Shown here: one piece after another, positions 62,901-64,000 of the stretch
Layout of the letters: the number at the start of each line of letters is the position of its first letter
Position numbering within the stretch: position 1 is the stretch's first letter
NCBI RefSeq assembly: GCF_000968135.1
Contig: NZ_FO538765.1
Location: forward strand, 620,001-684,000
DNA: 64,000 nucleotides
Direction of reading: 5' to 3'
From: Magnetospira sp. QH-2
GTDB lineage: Bacteria; Pseudomonadota; Alphaproteobacteria; Rhodospirillales; Magnetospiraceae
Made by a program: the position numbers and the translations under genes
The notes under the pieces: model-generated
The model's input: the letters and a program-made list of their open reading frames with translations, nothing else
Told to the model about the DNA's origin: nothing
The model's database searches: none

Positions 62901-63393
62901 CGAAGGCCGCCAACGGCTGCTGGCCTCGTTCAAGGAGGTGGATCGGCACTTCCAGGATCTGTTTATCCGCCTTTTCGGCGGCGGGCATGCGCATCTGGCC
63001 CTGACCGAGGCCGATGATCCCCTGGAAGCCGGACTGGAAATCATGGCCAGCCCGCCGGGCAAGAAGCTGCAAAACCTGTCGCTGCTGTCCGGTGGCGAAC
63101 AGGCGCTCACGGCCCTGGCCCTGTTGTTTGGTGTATTCCTGACCAATCCGGCACCCATTTGCGTGCTTGATGAGGTGGATGCGCCGCTGGATGATGCCAA
63201 TGTGGACCGGGTTTGCTCCATGCTGGATGAGATGGCCAAGCAAGGCACCACCCGCTTTTTGGTCGTCACCCACCACCGCATGACCATGGCCCGTATGGAC
63301 CGGTTATTCGGCGTCACCATGCAGGAACGCGGAGTCTCCAAGTTGGTCTCCGTTGATCTGCAGAAGGCGGAAGCATTGCGCACTGCGGGATAA
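59929..63393 (+). CDS. smc: chromosome segregation protein SMC
   Basis: 1,154 residues, ATPase of the condensin that compacts and segregates the chromosome. Head: FTRLRLTGFKSFVDPTDLHI with Walker A VVGPNGCGKSNLVEAL. Long coiled coils (about 170-480 and 640-960) flank a hinge around 490-620. C-terminal head: signature LSLLSGGEQALTALALLFGV and Walker B PICVLDEVDAPLDDANVDRV. GTG at 59929 (VQFTRLRL) is the likely start; a TTG one codon earlier is also open. Confidence 0.96.
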   Translation: MQFTRLRLTGFKSFVDPTDLHIEQGLTGVVGPNGCGKSNLVEALKWVMGESSAKQMRGGEMEDVIFGGTDNRPARNIAEVVLSLDNQERNAPALLNDSDELDVSRRIERGRGSAYRVNGKDVRARDVQLLFADSASGSRSTALVSQGKIGALINAKPAQRRSLLEEAAGISGLHSRRHEAELRLKGAEENLSRMEDILVTLEAQLQGLRKQARQATRYRNISDHIRRAEASLFHLRWLAALETLDQARKHLKQTESAVAEMTAMAAAAVTKQAVTADGLPQLRQAEAEAGAELQHLTITLRELEAEAQRVVRAREEGHARLAQADGDMERERILARDAEAALVRLEEERTEIEVARAGEGEARATAALDLADADRLVLELDKALHELTDRVAGEEAQRTSLARQVEDLARQKTRLENRAAELKGQRQALAAVGISEADLTAAERDAEEAEAAATTAREELETVETTRASAEVAVRQAMDAQQEAQGALNRIQAESDALRRLTESGHETSADGVPVLDGLSVEPGYETALGAALGEDLNASTDGAAAIHWAERPAVVGAALPEGSKPLSLFVTGESRLQARLDQVGVVEDGTAGDRLAATLHQGQRLVSRDGGLWRWDGLTVRPGAPVAEAIRLEQRNRLRDLEAGLDEAVKAAEQARASADEAREMAQRAMEGERRARDTQRETDRAFSKARDRRADLRQKAARAESRLAAIDETIAQVAIDLGDIETDTDSAKQELATAADPEAGRRELGILREDLGERRSAQIEARGRHDSLVREAEARQRRLDDIARERDSWSQRQAGADTRMAELAERRGATESALKTLETRPEEIAAQKEKLAAQLTVTEEKRKVAADQLAEAENKARDADRALREVEAELAKAREQQVRAEAAVAQGNETCRSLAERVVEKLDCRPDDLLDLSGMDESKPLPDLAAVEGRLQRLLRERDGMGPVNLRAEQEAEELTEQMETLEREREDLLAAIEKLRRGIAELNREGRQRLLASFKEVDRHFQDLFIRLFGGGHAHLALTEADDPLEAGLEIMASPPGKKLQNLSLLSGGEQALTALALLFGVFLTNPAPICVLDEVDAPLDDANVDRVCSMLDEMAKQGTTRFLVVTHHRMTMARMDRLFGVTMQERGVSKLVSVDLQKAEALRTAG

Positions 63394-63453
63394 AGTCCGG
63401 TTTTCGTCTATTTTTGCTTTATTTATCATGTAGTTAATGTGGGGGCTTTGCTC

Positions 63454-63482
63454 TTGACAGCCCGTGGGGGGGTCGGTATTGT
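63454..63482 (+). promoter_or_regulatory. promoter of the ATP synthase F0 operon
   Basis: TTGACA (63454-63459), 17 bp, TATTGT (63477-63482): a consensus -35, ideal spacing and fair -10, 68 bp before the atpI start. It lies in the only non-coding gap between smc and atpI. Confidence 0.75.
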
Positions 63483-63549
63483 CCGAAAAAGTGTTACGGC
63501 GTAGCGAATTGTTTTCCATTGGGGGTGCCCCGCAAGGACTGAGGGCCGG

Positions 63550-63945
63550 ATGGTCCAAGACCCGGAAGATCAGCCACTTAAGGATCTGGATGCGCGTCTG
63601 AATAAGGCAATGGCCGACCGAGGCCTAACGCCGGAAACGGATGAAACCCAATCCTCGTTGCCACCGCGACCGTCCGATATGGGCATGGGTATGCGGATCG
63701 GGGCTGAAATCCTGGTGGGACCTTTGGTCGGTGCCTGGATCGGTTGGTATCTCGATGGATGGCTGGAGACCCGGCCCCTGTTGATGATTATCCTGCTGTT
63801 TGCCGGTGGGGCGGCCGGGTTGATGAATGTATATCGAGTGGTCAACGGCCATGGCATGGCGGTGGGCTACAAAAAGAAAGAAGACGACTCCCGGGCGGAT
63901 GTGCAAAGCTCTTCCAGGGATAATGAGAACACAGACAGAGAATAG
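63550..63945 (+). CDS. atpI: ATP synthase protein I (AtpI)
   Basis: 131 residues; two membrane helices (about 52-74, IGAEILVGPLVGAWIGWYLD, and 79-99, PLLMIILLFAGGAAGLMNVY) between a charged N terminus and a hydrophilic tail. This is the small F0-assembly protein encoded in front of atpB, which assists c-ring formation and may handle Mg2+. The start codon at 63550 reads ATG GTC CAA, with GGACTGAGGG upstream. Confidence 0.88.
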   Translation: MVQDPEDQPLKDLDARLNKAMADRGLTPETDETQSSLPPRPSDMGMGMRIGAEILVGPLVGAWIGWYLDGWLETRPLLMIILLFAGGAAGLMNVYRVVNGHGMAVGYKKKEDDSRADVQSSSRDNENTDRE

Positions 63946-63957
63946 GCGGTTAAGAAC

Positions 63958-64000
63958 GTGGCAAATCCTCTTGCTCAATTCGAAATCAAGCCCATCGTTC
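63958..64000 (+). CDS. atpB: ATP synthase subunit a (first 14 codons)
   Basis: A GTG 12 bp after the atpI stop opens ANPLAQFEIKPIV, the typical N terminus of alphaproteobacterial F0 subunit a (NPLEQFEIKPI). The gene continues past the window. Confidence 0.85.
   Translation, partial: MANPLAQFEIKPIV

Overview
The window is chromosomal DNA of an alphaproteobacterium, most likely of the Rhodospirillales. Evidence is gene order as much as sequence: aroA-cmk-rpsA, sppA, ihfB, lapA-type gene, pyrF, trpF, trpB in one tightly packed minus-strand run; a petA-petB-petC bc1 operon; and mutY, a DUF721 gene, a DsbA-type gene, smc and atpI-atpB at the right end. The DNA is GC-rich, and many genes overlap by ATGA, GTGA, TAATG or TGATG.

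Layout. 1-9.4 kb: housekeeping genes (tryptophan and pyrimidine synthesis, ribosomal protein S1, CMP kinase, EPSP synthase). 9.56 kb: tRNA-Ala(GGC). 9.6-19.04 kb: a probable integrated island. It carries a truncated IS3, a 205-bp inverted-repeat element, a GntR regulator and a complete 4-oxalocrotonate branch of the catechol meta-cleavage pathway, and ends in a broken tyrosine integrase. A 16-bp copy of the tRNA 3' end lies inside that integrase remnant. 19.2-28.1 kb: sulfotransferase, Na/Pi cotransporter, malyl-CoA-lyase-like enzyme, methylthioadenosine salvage genes (mtnA, mtnP) and a methionine-rich cytochrome c'.

28.4-40.5 kb is the most unusual stretch: a polymorphic-toxin locus. One long toxin gene with its own membrane-anchored partner is followed by a train of orphan toxin tips. 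The orphans share near-identical 5' 'handle' DNA but carry unrelated C-terminal domains (a lytic-transglycosylase-like tip, a glycine-rich membrane-inserting tip, an unrecognised tip, an RNase-A-like tip, and a second copy of the first toxin domain). Most tips are followed by a small candidate immunity gene. Short recurring GGTGACGCTG / ATTAATTAA sequences sit at cassette junctions, and an IS30 element interrupts the last immunity gene.

40.7-45.6 kb: bc1 complex, trmL, a DksA/TraR-type protein, an ACT-domain regulator and msrB. 45.7-56.3 kb: two practically identical IS110-type elements. Each sits in the terminal repeat of a palindromic MITE-like element, with a pentapeptide-repeat protein, an aminotransferase, a REP-type transposase, two sensor kinases, an FNR-type regulator and a LuxR-type response regulator between or beside them. 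57.4-64 kb returns to conserved chromosome with mutY, smc and the start of the ATP synthase F0 operon.
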